Source of the DNA: Flavobacterium haoranii
Lineage (GTDB): Bacteria > Bacteroidota > Bacteroidia > Flavobacteriales > Flavobacteriaceae
Length of the DNA stretch: 64,000 bases
Direction of reading: 5' to 3'
NCBI RefSeq assembly: GCF_009363055.1
Contig: NZ_CP045292.1
Coordinates: forward strand, 1,798,001 to 1,862,000
Shown here one piece after another: positions 1-7,548 of the stretch. Numbering within the stretch: position 1 is the first letter of the stretch; each line of letters begins with the position of its first letter. The notes under the pieces are model-generated. The model was not told the origin of the DNA. It worked only from the letters and a program-made list of their open reading frames with translations, and did not search any database. A program made the translations under genes and the position numbers.

Positions 1-574
1 GTGGGATTGTGTATTCTCCTTCAGGCACTTCTCCTTTATCACCATACATTTGTTCAGATTCCATGAAAATAACTGGGTCATTATCACGAATAGCTGATTT
101 TAATAATCCTTTTGCATCATATGGATTTGAAGGAACTACTACTTTTAAACCTGGACAGTTTGCATACCAGTTTTCAAAAGCTTGAGAGTGAGTAGCTGCT
201 AACTGACCAGCAGAAGCCGTTGGACCTCTAAATACAATTGGAATATTGAATTGTCCACCAGACATTTGACGCATTTTTGCTGCGTTATTAATAATTTGAT
301 CAATACCAACTAATGAGAAGTTAAATGTCATAAACTCAACAATTGGTCTGTTACCATTCATTGCAGAACCAACTGCAATTCCAGCAAAACCTAACTCAGC
401 AATAGGTGCATCGATAACTCTTTTTGGACCAAACTCATCAAGCATTCCTTTAGATGCCTTGTAAGCTCCATTATATTCAGCAACTTCTTCTCCTATTAAA
501 TATATAGACTCATCGCGACGCATTTCTTCACTCATTGCCTCGCAAACAGCTTCTCTAAATTGTATTGTTTTCAT
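1..574 (-). CDS. pdhB: Pyruvate dehydrogenase E1 beta subunit, partial (C-terminus beyond window)
   Basis: The first 191 codons read from an ATG at 574 and run off the left edge. The protein starts [10 protein letters not shown] and continues with the transketolase-like pyrimidine-binding domain of E1-beta subunits: an acidic loop with [13 protein letters not shown], then [14 protein letters not shown], then [20 protein letters not shown] and the [17 protein letters not shown] stretch. In this family the beta chain pairs with E1-alpha to bind thiamine diphosphate and decarboxylate pyruvate for acetyl-CoA synthesis in the cytoplasm. It is divergent from etfB, with about 190 bp between them. 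A branched-chain 2-oxoacid dehydrogenase E1-beta is the main alternative, but the sequence reads as the pyruvate type. Confidence 0.9.
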   Translation of the reverse strand, partial: MKTIQFREAVCEAMSEEMRRDESIYLIGEEVAEYNGAYKASKGMLDEFGPKRVIDAPIAELGFAGIAVGSAMNGNRPIVEFMTFNFSLVGIDQIINNAAKMRQMSGGQFNIPIVFRGPTASAGQLAATHSQAFENWYANCPGLKVVVPSNPYDAKGLLKSAIRDNDPVIFMESEQMYGDKGEVPEGEYTIP

Positions 575-595
575 TGTTTTAATTTCTATGAATGG

Positions 596-603
596 CAAAA
601 ATA
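596..603 (-). promoter_or_regulatory. Candidate Bacteroidota -7 box of pdhB
   Basis: On the minus strand TATTTTTG matches TAnnTTTG and lies 22 bases before the pdhB ATG. I see no clear -33 TTTG at the usual distance, so this is a partial match only. Confidence 0.4.
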
Positions 604-766
604 AAAAAAATAGCCGATTAAAAATAACTCTATTGTCTTAAAAATAACTATAACGGTTTCGTAAATTTACTTTTTTTAAAAAATATTATGCACGCATAGT
701 ATTTTTTGGATTATTTTTATTAATTTCGTAACCATTATTGATAATTAAACATAAACTATTTAAGTG

Positions 767-1513
767 ATGAAAATACTAGTTTGCATCAGTCATGTGCCTG
801 ATACTACTTCAAAAATCAACTTTACAAATGGAGACACTGAATTTGACACTAATGGTGTTCAATTTGTAATCAATCCAAATGATGAATTTGGTTTAACTAA
901 AGCAGTTATTTTAAAAGAACAAACAGGAGCAAATGTTACTGTAGTTAATGTTGGCGGAGCTGATGCTGAAGCTACATTAAGAAAAGCATTAGCTATTGGT
1001 GCTGATGAAGCTATTAGAGTAAACGCAAATCCTACAGACGGAATGTTTGTAGCAAAACAACTAGCAGAAGTAGTTAAAGAAGGTGGATATGACCTAGTGA
1101 TTGCGGGTACCGAATCTATTGATTATAACGGAGGTATGGTTCCTGGTATGTTAGCTGCCATGTTAGGTTATAATTTCGTTAATTCTTCTATTGGTCTAGA
1201 AGTAACTGGAAATGAAGCTAAAATTGTTCGTGAAATTGACGGAGGAAAAGAAACTGTTTCGACAAGCTTACCTTTAGTTATTGGAGGGAAAAAAGGTTTA
1301 GTTGAAGAGAAAGATTTACGTATTCCAAATATGAGAGGAATTATGATGGCGCGTTCAAAAGCTTTAACAGTAAAAGAACCAACAGGTGACACTGTAGCAA
1401 CTAAAGTTGTAAAATTTGAGAAACCAGCTCCAAAATCGGCTTGTAAAATGATTAGTCCTGACAATATTGACGAATTAATCAGTTTATTACATAACGAAGC
1501 TAAAGTAATCTAA
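767..1513 (+). CDS. etfB: Electron transfer flavoprotein, beta subunit
   Basis: The 248-residue protein begins MKILVCISHVPDTTSKINF, the standard start of Bacteroidota EtfB. A GTG lies one codon upstream (764), but the ATG at 767 fits the family better. The adenine-nucleotide alpha-hydrolase-like fold is visible in LVIAGTESIDYNGG and the later signature VIGGKKGLVEEKDLRIPNMRGIMMARSK. The subunit binds AMP and with EtfA forms a soluble FAD heterodimer that takes electrons from acyl-CoA dehydrogenases and passes them to the quinone pool. It is followed after 26 bp by etfA and clearly forms an operon with it. Confidence 0.95.
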   Translation: MKILVCISHVPDTTSKINFTNGDTEFDTNGVQFVINPNDEFGLTKAVILKEQTGANVTVVNVGGADAEATLRKALAIGADEAIRVNANPTDGMFVAKQLAEVVKEGGYDLVIAGTESIDYNGGMVPGMLAAMLGYNFVNSSIGLEVTGNEAKIVREIDGGKETVSTSLPLVIGGKKGLVEEKDLRIPNMRGIMMARSKALTVKEPTGDTVATKVVKFEKPAPKSACKMISPDNIDELISLLHNEAKVI

Positions 1514-1539
1514 TTTTAAAAATTAAATTTTAAGAAATC

Positions 1540-2508
1540 ATGTCAATTTTAATATACGCAGAATCTTCTGAAGGGAAATTTAAAAAAGTTGCATTAGAAT
1601 TAGCTTCTTATGCAAAAAAAGTTGCTGACAGTTTAGGAACTACAGTTACTGCAGTTACTGTAAACAACTCAAATGTTAGCGATTTATCAAAATACGGTGT
1701 AAGTAAAGTTTTAAAAGTAACTAACGATAAATTAAACAACTTTAATGCAAAAGCTTATGCAGATATAATTAAACAAGCTGCAGAAAAAGAAGGAACAAAA
1801 GTTGTAGCATTATCATCAACAACTGATAGTTTATATTTAGCTCCACTTCTAGCAGTTGCTTTAAATGCAGGATACGCTTCTAATGTTGTAGCACTTCCTG
1901 TAAGTACTGCTCCTTTTCAAGTAAAAAGAACTGCATTTTCTAATAAAGCTTTCAATATTACAGAAATCAATACTGATGTTAAAGTTATTGGTTTAGCTAA
2001 AAACTCATTTGGTTTAGCAGAAGATGCTGTTTCGTTAACTGAAGAAGATTTTAGTCCATCATTAAACGATGCAGATTTTTCAGTAAAAACTGAGAATGTA
2101 GAAAAAGTGACTGGTAAAGTAACTATCGCTGATGCTGAAATCGTAGTTTCTGCAGGTCGTGGTTTAAAAGGACCTGAAAATTGGGGAATGATTGAAGATT
2201 TAGCTTCAGTTTTAGGAGCAGCTACTGCTTGTTCTAAACCAGTTTCTGATATTGGATGGAGACCTCACAGCGAGCACGTAGGTCAAACCGGTAAACCTGT
2301 TGCAGCAAATTTATACATTGCTGTAGGTATTTCTGGAGCAATTCAACATATTGCTGGTATCAATGCTTCTAAAGTAAAAGTTGTTATTAATACAGATGCC
2401 GAGGCGCCATTCTTTAAGGTTGCTGATTATGGTATTGTAGGCGACGCTTTTGAAGTTGTACCAAAATTAGTAGAGAAATTAAAAGAATTTAAAGCTAATA
2501 ATGCATAA
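1540..2508 (+). CDS. etfA: Electron transfer flavoprotein, alpha subunit
   Basis: This 322-residue protein carries the C-terminal FAD-binding half of EtfA: VVSAGRGLKGPENWGMIE, then a stretch with DIGWRPHSEHVGQTGK, then ANLYIAVGISGAIQHIAG and VINTDAEAPFF. These are the canonical residues around the flavin. The N-terminal half is the divergent nucleotide-binding-like domain. It acts with EtfB in the cytoplasm in fatty-acid and amino-acid oxidation. It is the last gene of the etfBA operon, and a strong hairpin terminator follows 36 bp after the stop. Confidence 0.95.
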   Translation: MSILIYAESSEGKFKKVALELASYAKKVADSLGTTVTAVTVNNSNVSDLSKYGVSKVLKVTNDKLNNFNAKAYADIIKQAAEKEGTKVVALSSTTDSLYLAPLLAVALNAGYASNVVALPVSTAPFQVKRTAFSNKAFNITEINTDVKVIGLAKNSFGLAEDAVSLTEEDFSPSLNDADFSVKTENVEKVTGKVTIADAEIVVSAGRGLKGPENWGMIEDLASVLGAATACSKPVSDIGWRPHSEHVGQTGKPVAANLYIAVGISGAIQHIAGINASKVKVVINTDAEAPFFKVADYGIVGDAFEVVPKLVEKLKEFKANNA

Positions 2509-2544
2509 TTTTTAGATTTATTTCAAATATAATATTAGAAAATT

Positions 2545-2577
2545 AGAGTTATCTTTGTTTAGATAGCTCTTTTTTTT
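2545..2577 (+). terminator. Intrinsic terminator of etfBA
   Basis: A 10-bp stem (agagttatct / agatagctct, one G-T type mismatch), a 6-base loop and a run of seven T lie directly after etfA. Confidence 0.85.
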
Positions 2578-2627
2578 ATTTTTGACCCCTTATTCAAATT
2601 TGCTATCATTTATAATGATTTTGATTT

Positions 2628-3257
2628 ATGAGTTTAGTTAAACTTACTATAAAAGGAATTTCTTACAGCCAAACACAAAATGGAGCTTATGCCCTAATTT
2701 TGAACGAAGTTGATGGCGAAAGAAATCTTCCTATCGTAATTGGTGCTTTTGAAGCGCAATCTATTGCTATAGCATTAGAAAAAGAAATAAAACCACCTCG
2801 CCCATTAACGCACGACTTATTTAAAAGTTTTGCCGATAGATTTGATATTGTGGTAAAACAAGTTATCATTCACAAGTTGGTAGATGGTGTTTTCTTTTCA
2901 AGTATTATTTGCGAAAGAGACAAAATTGAAGAAATTATTGACGCTCGTACTTCAGATGCAATTGCATTAGCCATTCGATTTAATGCTCCTATTTTTACTT
3001 ACAAAAACATTTTAGATAAAGCTGGTATTTATTTAAATATGAATAGTTCCGACAAAGATAACGAAGACGAGGATGGTGACGAAGCCTTATCTACACCAGA
3101 AACTTTTGGCATTGAAAGCGAAAAAAATATAAATCCAGGCGATTTTAGCCATTATACAATTGAAGAGCTTTATGCTAAACTCGATGAAGCAGTTCAAAAT
3201 GAAGACTATGAAAAAGCTGCTAAAATTAGAGACGAAATTTCAAGAAAAGAATCATAA
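2628..3257 (+). CDS. DUF151 (bifunctional nuclease) family protein with UVR motif
   Basis: The 209-residue protein has an N-terminal DUF151/BFN domain (about residues 5-130, with LPIVIGAFEAQSIAIALE, RPLTHDLF and the DARTSDAIALAIRFNAPIF stretch). A C-terminal UVR-type motif follows at about 178-208 (EELYAKLDEAVQNEDYEKAA). That combination is the usual one in Bacteroidota. Members have been described as nucleases, but the role in bacteria is unsettled, so no pathway is assigned. The acidic linker (DKDNEDEDGDE) between domains is low complexity. The gene ends 19 bp before the transporter gene and probably shares its transcript. Confidence 0.85.
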   Translation: MSLVKLTIKGISYSQTQNGAYALILNEVDGERNLPIVIGAFEAQSIAIALEKEIKPPRPLTHDLFKSFADRFDIVVKQVIIHKLVDGVFFSSIICERDKIEEIIDARTSDAIALAIRFNAPIFTYKNILDKAGIYLNMNSSDKDNEDEDGDEALSTPETFGIESEKNINPGDFSHYTIEELYAKLDEAVQNEDYEKAAKIRDEISRKES

Positions 3258-3276
3258 TATAACCTATACTAATCAA

Positions 3277-4932
3277 ATGATTAAAAAAATATTACCACTA
3301 TTTTTTTCGCTATTTTTTGTTTTTTCTTTCGGTCAAGAAATTGAAAAAAAATGGCAATTAAGCTCTTCTAATGGCGACTTTTTAGAACTAAAAGAAGGAA
3401 GTTATAATTTAAAATTATCAAACGACAGTATTTCACAAAATGGTGATTATTTAGTTCAAGATAATTTTTTATTCTTATTCGAAAATGGTTCAGATTCTCC
3501 AACAAAGCGTTTTAGAATTGAAACCAAAACCGACTCCACACTTACATTAAAAAAAGGAGAAAAAGCCTATTCGTTTTTTTCTTCAAATAAAATTAAAAAG
3601 GAAACAAAATCTTCTGAATTAGTTCCAAATCAAGGTTTAACAGCTATTGGTTTAGGTAGAGGAATTTTAGGAATGCTTTGTTTATTAGCAGTCGCATTTA
3701 TTTTTAGTTCAAATAGAAAAGCTATCAATTGGAAAACAGTTGGATTAGGGCTTTCGGCTCAATTAGTTTTAGCGGTAGGTGTTTTAAAGGTTCCTTTTGT
3801 TAAAGCTGCATTCGAATTTGTTGGTAATCTTTTTGTATTAGTACTAGATTTCACGAGAGCAGGTAGCGAATTTTTATTAGGTGGAATGATGAATGTAGAG
3901 AGCTTTGGCTTCATCTTTTTGTTCCAAGTTTTACCTACAATTATTTTCTTCTCTGCTTTAACTTCGGTATTATTCTATTTAGGTGTAATTCAAATTGTAG
4001 TAAAAGGAATGGCTTTAGTTTTAACTAAAATCTTACAAATTTCGGGGGCAGAAAGCTTATCTGTTGCAGGTAATATCTTTTTAGGACAAACAGAAGCACC
4101 TTTAATGATTAAAGCTTATTTAGAAAAAATGAATAAAAGCGAAATTCTATTAGTAATGATTGGCGGAATGGCAACTGTTGCTGGTGGAGTTTTAGCTGCA
4201 TACATTGGATTTTTAGGTGGAAACGACCCTGTATTGCGTTTAGAATTTGCGAAACATCTTTTAGCTGCATCTGTAATGGCTGCTCCTGGTGCTATTGTGG
4301 TTTCTAAAATTTTATATCCTCAAACCGAAAGTATAAATACTAATGTTGAAGTCACAAAAGATAAAATTGGTTCAAACATTCTTGATGCTATTGCTACAGG
4401 AACTACTGAAGGTTTAAAATTAGCTGCTAATGTTGCTGCTATGCTATTAGTTTTTATTGCTTTTATTGCCATGATTAATTATACTTTAGGTTGGATTGGA
4501 GATTGGAGCGGACTAAATGAAGTTATTGCCAATAATACTCCTTACTCTAAATTCTCTTTAGAAACTATTCTAGGAATTGTATTTGCGCCATTAATGTGGT
4601 TAATAGGTGTTGCAACTGAAGACATGATGTTGATGGGACAATTATTAGGAATAAAATTAGCGGCATCAGAGTTTGTTGGATACATTCAATTAGCCGAATT
4701 AAAAAATGCAGCAAACGAAATACATTTCACTTATGAGAAATCTGTAATTATGGCAACTTATATGTTATGTGGATTTGCCAACTTTGCTTCAATTGGAATT
4801 CAAATTGGAGGAATTGGTTCATTAGCTCCAAATCAAAGAAAAACATTATCAGAATTCGGATTAAAAGCAGTAATTGGAGGAAGTTTAGCTTCGCTATTAT
4901 CAGCTACTATTGCTGGAATGATTATCGGGTAA
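3277..4932 (+). CDS. NupC/CNT-family nucleoside transporter with an N-terminal periplasmic domain
   Basis: The start is set at 3277 because it gives a clean signal peptide (MIKKILPLFFSLFFVFSFG, then QEIEKK). The longer frame upstream overlaps the previous gene and has no hydrophobic start. The protein has 551 residues against roughly 400-430 for ordinary concentrative nucleoside transporters. Residues about 20-110 form a beta-rich, lipocalin-like soluble segment (NGDFLELKEGSYNLKLSND, GDYLVQDNFLFLFE). Residues about 125-551 are the CNT membrane domain with the hallmark GNIFLGQTEAPLMIKAY and a second conserved ATEDMMLMGQLLG. It is predicted to import nucleosides with a cation across the inner membrane. 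The thyA gene nearby suits a pyrimidine link. Confidence 0.85.
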   Translation: MIKKILPLFFSLFFVFSFGQEIEKKWQLSSSNGDFLELKEGSYNLKLSNDSISQNGDYLVQDNFLFLFENGSDSPTKRFRIETKTDSTLTLKKGEKAYSFFSSNKIKKETKSSELVPNQGLTAIGLGRGILGMLCLLAVAFIFSSNRKAINWKTVGLGLSAQLVLAVGVLKVPFVKAAFEFVGNLFVLVLDFTRAGSEFLLGGMMNVESFGFIFLFQVLPTIIFFSALTSVLFYLGVIQIVVKGMALVLTKILQISGAESLSVAGNIFLGQTEAPLMIKAYLEKMNKSEILLVMIGGMATVAGGVLAAYIGFLGGNDPVLRLEFAKHLLAASVMAAPGAIVVSKILYPQTESINTNVEVTKDKIGSNILDAIATGTTEGLKLAANVAAMLLVFIAFIAMINYTLGWIGDWSGLNEVIANNTPYSKFSLETILGIVFAPLMWLIGVATEDMMLMGQLLGIKLAASEFVGYIQLAELKNAANEIHFTYEKSVIMATYMLCGFANFASIGIQIGGIGSLAPNQRKTLSEFGLKAVIGGSLASLLSATIAGMIIG

Positions 4933-5357
4933 TTTTTGGTCAAAGGCGAATGGTTAAAGGTTAATGGATGAGAAACTTTAGAGATTTAGACATTTGGAAA
5001 GATGCAAGAATTCTTGTCAAAGAAATTTACATTTTAACTGAATCCTTACCTGAAAATGAGAAATTTGGATTAATTTCTCAAATTAATAGATGTGCTATTT
5101 CAATTCCTTCAAATATAGCAGAAGGTTGTGCTAAAAGTTCTAACAAAGATTTTTGTAGATTTTTAGAAATTAGTCTTGGTTCTTGCTATGAATTAGAAAC
5201 ACAACTTATATTATGTTCTGATTTAGAATTTATTTCTTTGGAAATAGCTGAAACAAAAATTATATTTATAAAAATTTAGAAAGGAAAATTGGTTCGTTTA
5301 TCAATTTTTTAAAGAAAAACAACCCTTGACCCTTTACCTTTCAACCTTAACCAAAAG
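4933..5357. repeat. Imperfect inverted repeat bracketing the four-helix-bundle gene
   Basis: The left arm (4933-4967) and the reverse complement of the right arm (5323-5357) match at 25 of 34 positions in an ungapped comparison by eye. Both are built of GGTNAA-GG units, such as ggttaaaggttaatgg. The left arm ends one base before the ATG of the small gene and the right arm ends 2 bp before thyA. The same repeat type occurs at 17074-17152 and 43904-43994. Confidence 0.7.
4968..5329 (+). pseudogene. Four-helix-bundle (S23/IVS-type) protein, frame broken near its end
   Basis: The open frame from 4968 to 5279 gives 103 residues starting MRNFRDLDIWKDARILVKEIY, with the family core GLISQINRCAISIPSNIAEG and FLEISLGSCYELETQLILC. 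This is the family first seen in 23S rRNA intervening sequences and found widely as single genes; its function is unknown. The frame stops at a TAG after a run of five A (5270-5274). Adding one A continues it as NLERKIGSFINFLKKNNP to a TGA at 5327-5329. The result is 120 residues, the usual family length. Either the gene has a recent frameshift or one base is missing from the sequence. It sits between inverted repeats. Confidence 0.8.
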
Positions 5358-5359
5358 TT

Positions 5360-6184
5360 ATGAAACAATACCACGACTTAGTAAAACATGTATTAGAGAA
5401 TGGTCATCAAAAAGGTGACAGAACGGGAACAGGAACTATTAGTGTTTTTGGATACCAAATGCGATTCGATTTAAGTGAAGGTTTCCCAATGGTAACAACA
5501 AAAAAGTTACACTTAAAGTCAATTATACATGAATTGTTGTGGTTTTTAAAAGGTGAAACTAACATCGCTTATTTAAAAGAAAATGATGTTAAAATTTGGG
5601 ATGCTTGGGCTGATGAAAATGGCGATTTAGGTCCAGTTTACGGACATCAATGGCGTAACTGGAACAGCGAAGAAATTGATCAAATTACAGAATTAATTGA
5701 AACCATAAAGAAAAATCCAAATAGCAGAAGAATGTTAGTTTCTGCATGGAATCCAAGTGTTTTACCTGATACTTCTGTTTCATTTGCTGAAAATGTTGCC
5801 AATGGAAAAGCAGCGCTTCCTCCTTGTCATGCTTTCTTTCAGTTTTATGTTGCCGATGGAAAATTAAGTTGTCAGTTGTATCAACGTAGTGCTGATATTT
5901 TCTTAGGTGTTCCTTTTAATATTGCTTCTTATGCTTTATTAACGATGATGATCGCACAAGTTTGCGATTTACAACCTGGAGATTTCGTACATACTTTTGG
6001 AGATGCTCATATTTACAACAATCATATTGAACAATTAGAATTACAACTTTCTAGAGAATGTCGCCCTTTACCAACTATGAAAATGAATCCAGAAGTGAAA
6101 AATATTTTCGATTTCACTTACGACGATTTTACTTTAGAAGGTTATGACCCACATCCACATATTAAAGGTCAAGTTTCGGTTTAA
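5360..6184 (+). CDS. thyA: Thymidylate synthase
   Basis: The 274-residue protein is a full Thy[16 protein letters not shown], the phosphate-binding RTGTGT at 21-26, the catalytic cysteine at 156 in [19 protein letters not shown], then [19 protein letters not shown] and the C-terminal [10 protein letters not shown]. It methylates dUMP to dTMP using methylene-tetrahydrofolate in the cytoplasm. The ATG lies 2 bp after the repeat arm of the upstream element, so that element may have replaced part of its leader. A TonB-domain gene follows after 2 bp. Confidence 0.97.
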   Translation: MKQYHDLVKHVLENGHQKGDRTGTGTISVFGYQMRFDLSEGFPMVTTKKLHLKSIIHELLWFLKGETNIAYLKENDVKIWDAWADENGDLGPVYGHQWRNWNSEEIDQITELIETIKKNPNSRRMLVSAWNPSVLPDTSVSFAENVANGKAALPPCHAFFQFYVADGKLSCQLYQRSADIFLGVPFNIASYALLTMMIAQVCDLQPGDFVHTFGDAHIYNNHIEQLELQLSRECRPLPTMKMNPEVKNIFDFTYDDFTLEGYDPHPHIKGQVSV

Positions 6185-6186
6185 TT

Positions 6187-6657
6187 ATGAAATATATTTA
6201 TTTACTCACTCTCCTATTTCTTAGTGCCAATTCATTTTCTCAAGAAGAAAAAGAAGTTAAAAAAGCTATAATCAAGAGTAATGATTCTTTAAATGGAAAA
6301 GAAATTGATGTTCCATTCTCTATAATAGAAGATATTCCTATAGCTCCAGGATGTGAAAGTGTTGAAAAAAATAAAAGAATGGAATGTTTTAATGCATATA
6401 TGACAGAACACATTCAAAAACATTTTAAATATCCTAAAGCTGCTGCAAAAAAGAATATACAAGGGAAGGTTTTGGTAACCTTCATTATAAACAAGGATGG
6501 TTTTGTAGAACAAATTGAAACCAATGGAGGTCATGAACTTTTAAGACAAGAAGCTTATAGAATCATTGATAATTTACCGCAATTTAGGCCCGGATTACTC
6601 AGAGGTAAACCTGTAAAAGTCCAATATGGTCTTCCCATAACTTTTAGACTTAGGTAA
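6187..6657 (+). CDS. Secreted protein with TonB C-terminal domain
   Basis: The 156-residue protein starts with a signal peptide (MKYIYLLTLLFLSANSFSQ). It lacks the transmembrane anchor and proline-rich span of a true TonB. Residues about 70-156 are a TonB C-terminal domain (KAAAKKNIQGKVLVTFIINK, then LPQFRPGLLRGKPVKVQYG), closely like the TonB encoded at 52824-53564. Before it is a cysteine pair, C56 and C67, in PGCESVEKNKRMECFN. It is expected to be free in the periplasm, so it could bind TonB boxes or peptidoglycan but could not itself transmit energy. It starts 2 bp after thyA, so the two may be cotranscribed. Its partner is unknown. Confidence 0.75.
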   Translation: MKYIYLLTLLFLSANSFSQEEKEVKKAIIKSNDSLNGKEIDVPFSIIEDIPIAPGCESVEKNKRMECFNAYMTEHIQKHFKYPKAAAKKNIQGKVLVTFIINKDGFVEQIETNGGHELLRQEAYRIIDNLPQFRPGLLRGKPVKVQYGLPITFRLR

Positions 6658-7449
6658 TTATAAACTAATTTTTACTACATAACCTTCATACGAACGAACA
6701 TTAAAAACGGTTCCATCGTTGAAGATTAAGTATTGCCCTTTTATTCCTGCTAAAGTTCCAGAGTAATTTGGTGTTTTATCTAAATTTAAACTTGTTACTT
6801 TTGTTGGATATTGTTCCACAGGATAATCAAGATTATACAACTGAGGTGCATTTAAAAAATAAGGCTTTACTTCTTCTGGTAAAACAGTTTCTATTTTCAA
6901 TCGTTCAGCAATTAAATCGGCATGAGAAACATCATTTTTCAGCATTTTTTGCCAACTCGTTTTATCGGTAAAATAATCTTTTAAAGCCACCTCAGTAATT
7001 CCTGCCAAATATCTATTAGGAACCTCAACAATTGGAATTGCTTGTATTGCGCCTTGATCGATCCATCGAGTAGGAACTTGAGTTTTTCTTGTCACTCCCA
7101 CTTTCACTTCACTAGATAAAGCCAAATACACAATATGAGGTTGTAACTGTACTCTTTTCTCATATTCTAAATCCCGATCTTCTATATCTAAATGTGCTGT
7201 ACTTAATTCTGGCTTCATAATCCAATCGCCCACAGCTGGACTACTCATAAAACAGTCATAACAAAACCCTTGCCGGAAAATCTTTTTGGGCTGCCCACAA
7301 TTTAAACATTGATAACCCACAAATTCCATTGAAAAATTCTTTCCTATTGCCTGATTTACATGTATAAAACTATCTTCAAAAACTAAATAATATTGAATAG
7401 GGTTTCCTAATTCTGTTTGCATTTTTTGAAGTGTTCCTTGGTAATCCAT
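6658..7449 (-). CDS. DUF2797 family protein
   Basis: The 263-residue protein matches DUF2797 proteins in shape: a cysteine cluster (C-x2-C near residue 50, CLNCGQPKKIFRQGFCYDCF) that could bind zinc, a block ending in HIVYLALSSEVKVGVTRKTQ, and RWIDQGAIQAIPIVEVPNRYLAG. The middle resembles a GIY-YIG-like or ribosome-associated fold in related annotations, but I cannot verify activity. It converges with the secreted TonB-domain gene; the stops abut without a visible hairpin. Confidence 0.75.
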   Translation of the reverse strand: MDYQGTLQKMQTELGNPIQYYLVFEDSFIHVNQAIGKNFSMEFVGYQCLNCGQPKKIFRQGFCYDCFMSSPAVGDWIMKPELSTAHLDIEDRDLEYEKRVQLQPHIVYLALSSEVKVGVTRKTQVPTRWIDQGAIQAIPIVEVPNRYLAGITEVALKDYFTDKTSWQKMLKNDVSHADLIAERLKIETVLPEEVKPYFLNAPQLYNLDYPVEQYPTKVTSLNLDKTPNYSGTLAGIKGQYLIFNDGTVFNVRSYEGYVVKISL

Positions 7450-7493
7450 GATTGAATTTTAATTGAGATGAATTAATAAATTAAAAAAAATGT

Positions 7494-7501
7494 TATTTTT
7501 G
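7494..7501 (+). promoter_or_regulatory. Candidate -7 box of the GH3-like gene
   Basis: TATTTTTG matches TAnnTTTG and lies 47 bases before the ATG at 7549, in the divergent spacer with the DUF2797 gene. No convincing -33 element is visible. Confidence 0.4.
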
Positions 7502-7548
7502 GTAAAGTTATCATTACTATTTTGATAATCATAATTTGACAGAATAAA

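Noticed and set aside
764..766. GTG start for etfB
   Set aside because: The ATG one codon later gives the standard N-terminus of this family.
3160..3276. Start of the nucleoside transporter at 3160
   Set aside because: That start lies inside the previous gene in another frame and gives no signal peptide; 3277 does.
4968..5329. Diversity-generating retroelement accessory (Avd-like four-helix protein)
   Set aside because: There is no reverse transcriptase or template/variable repeat pair anywhere in the window, and the sequence reads as the S23/IVS family.
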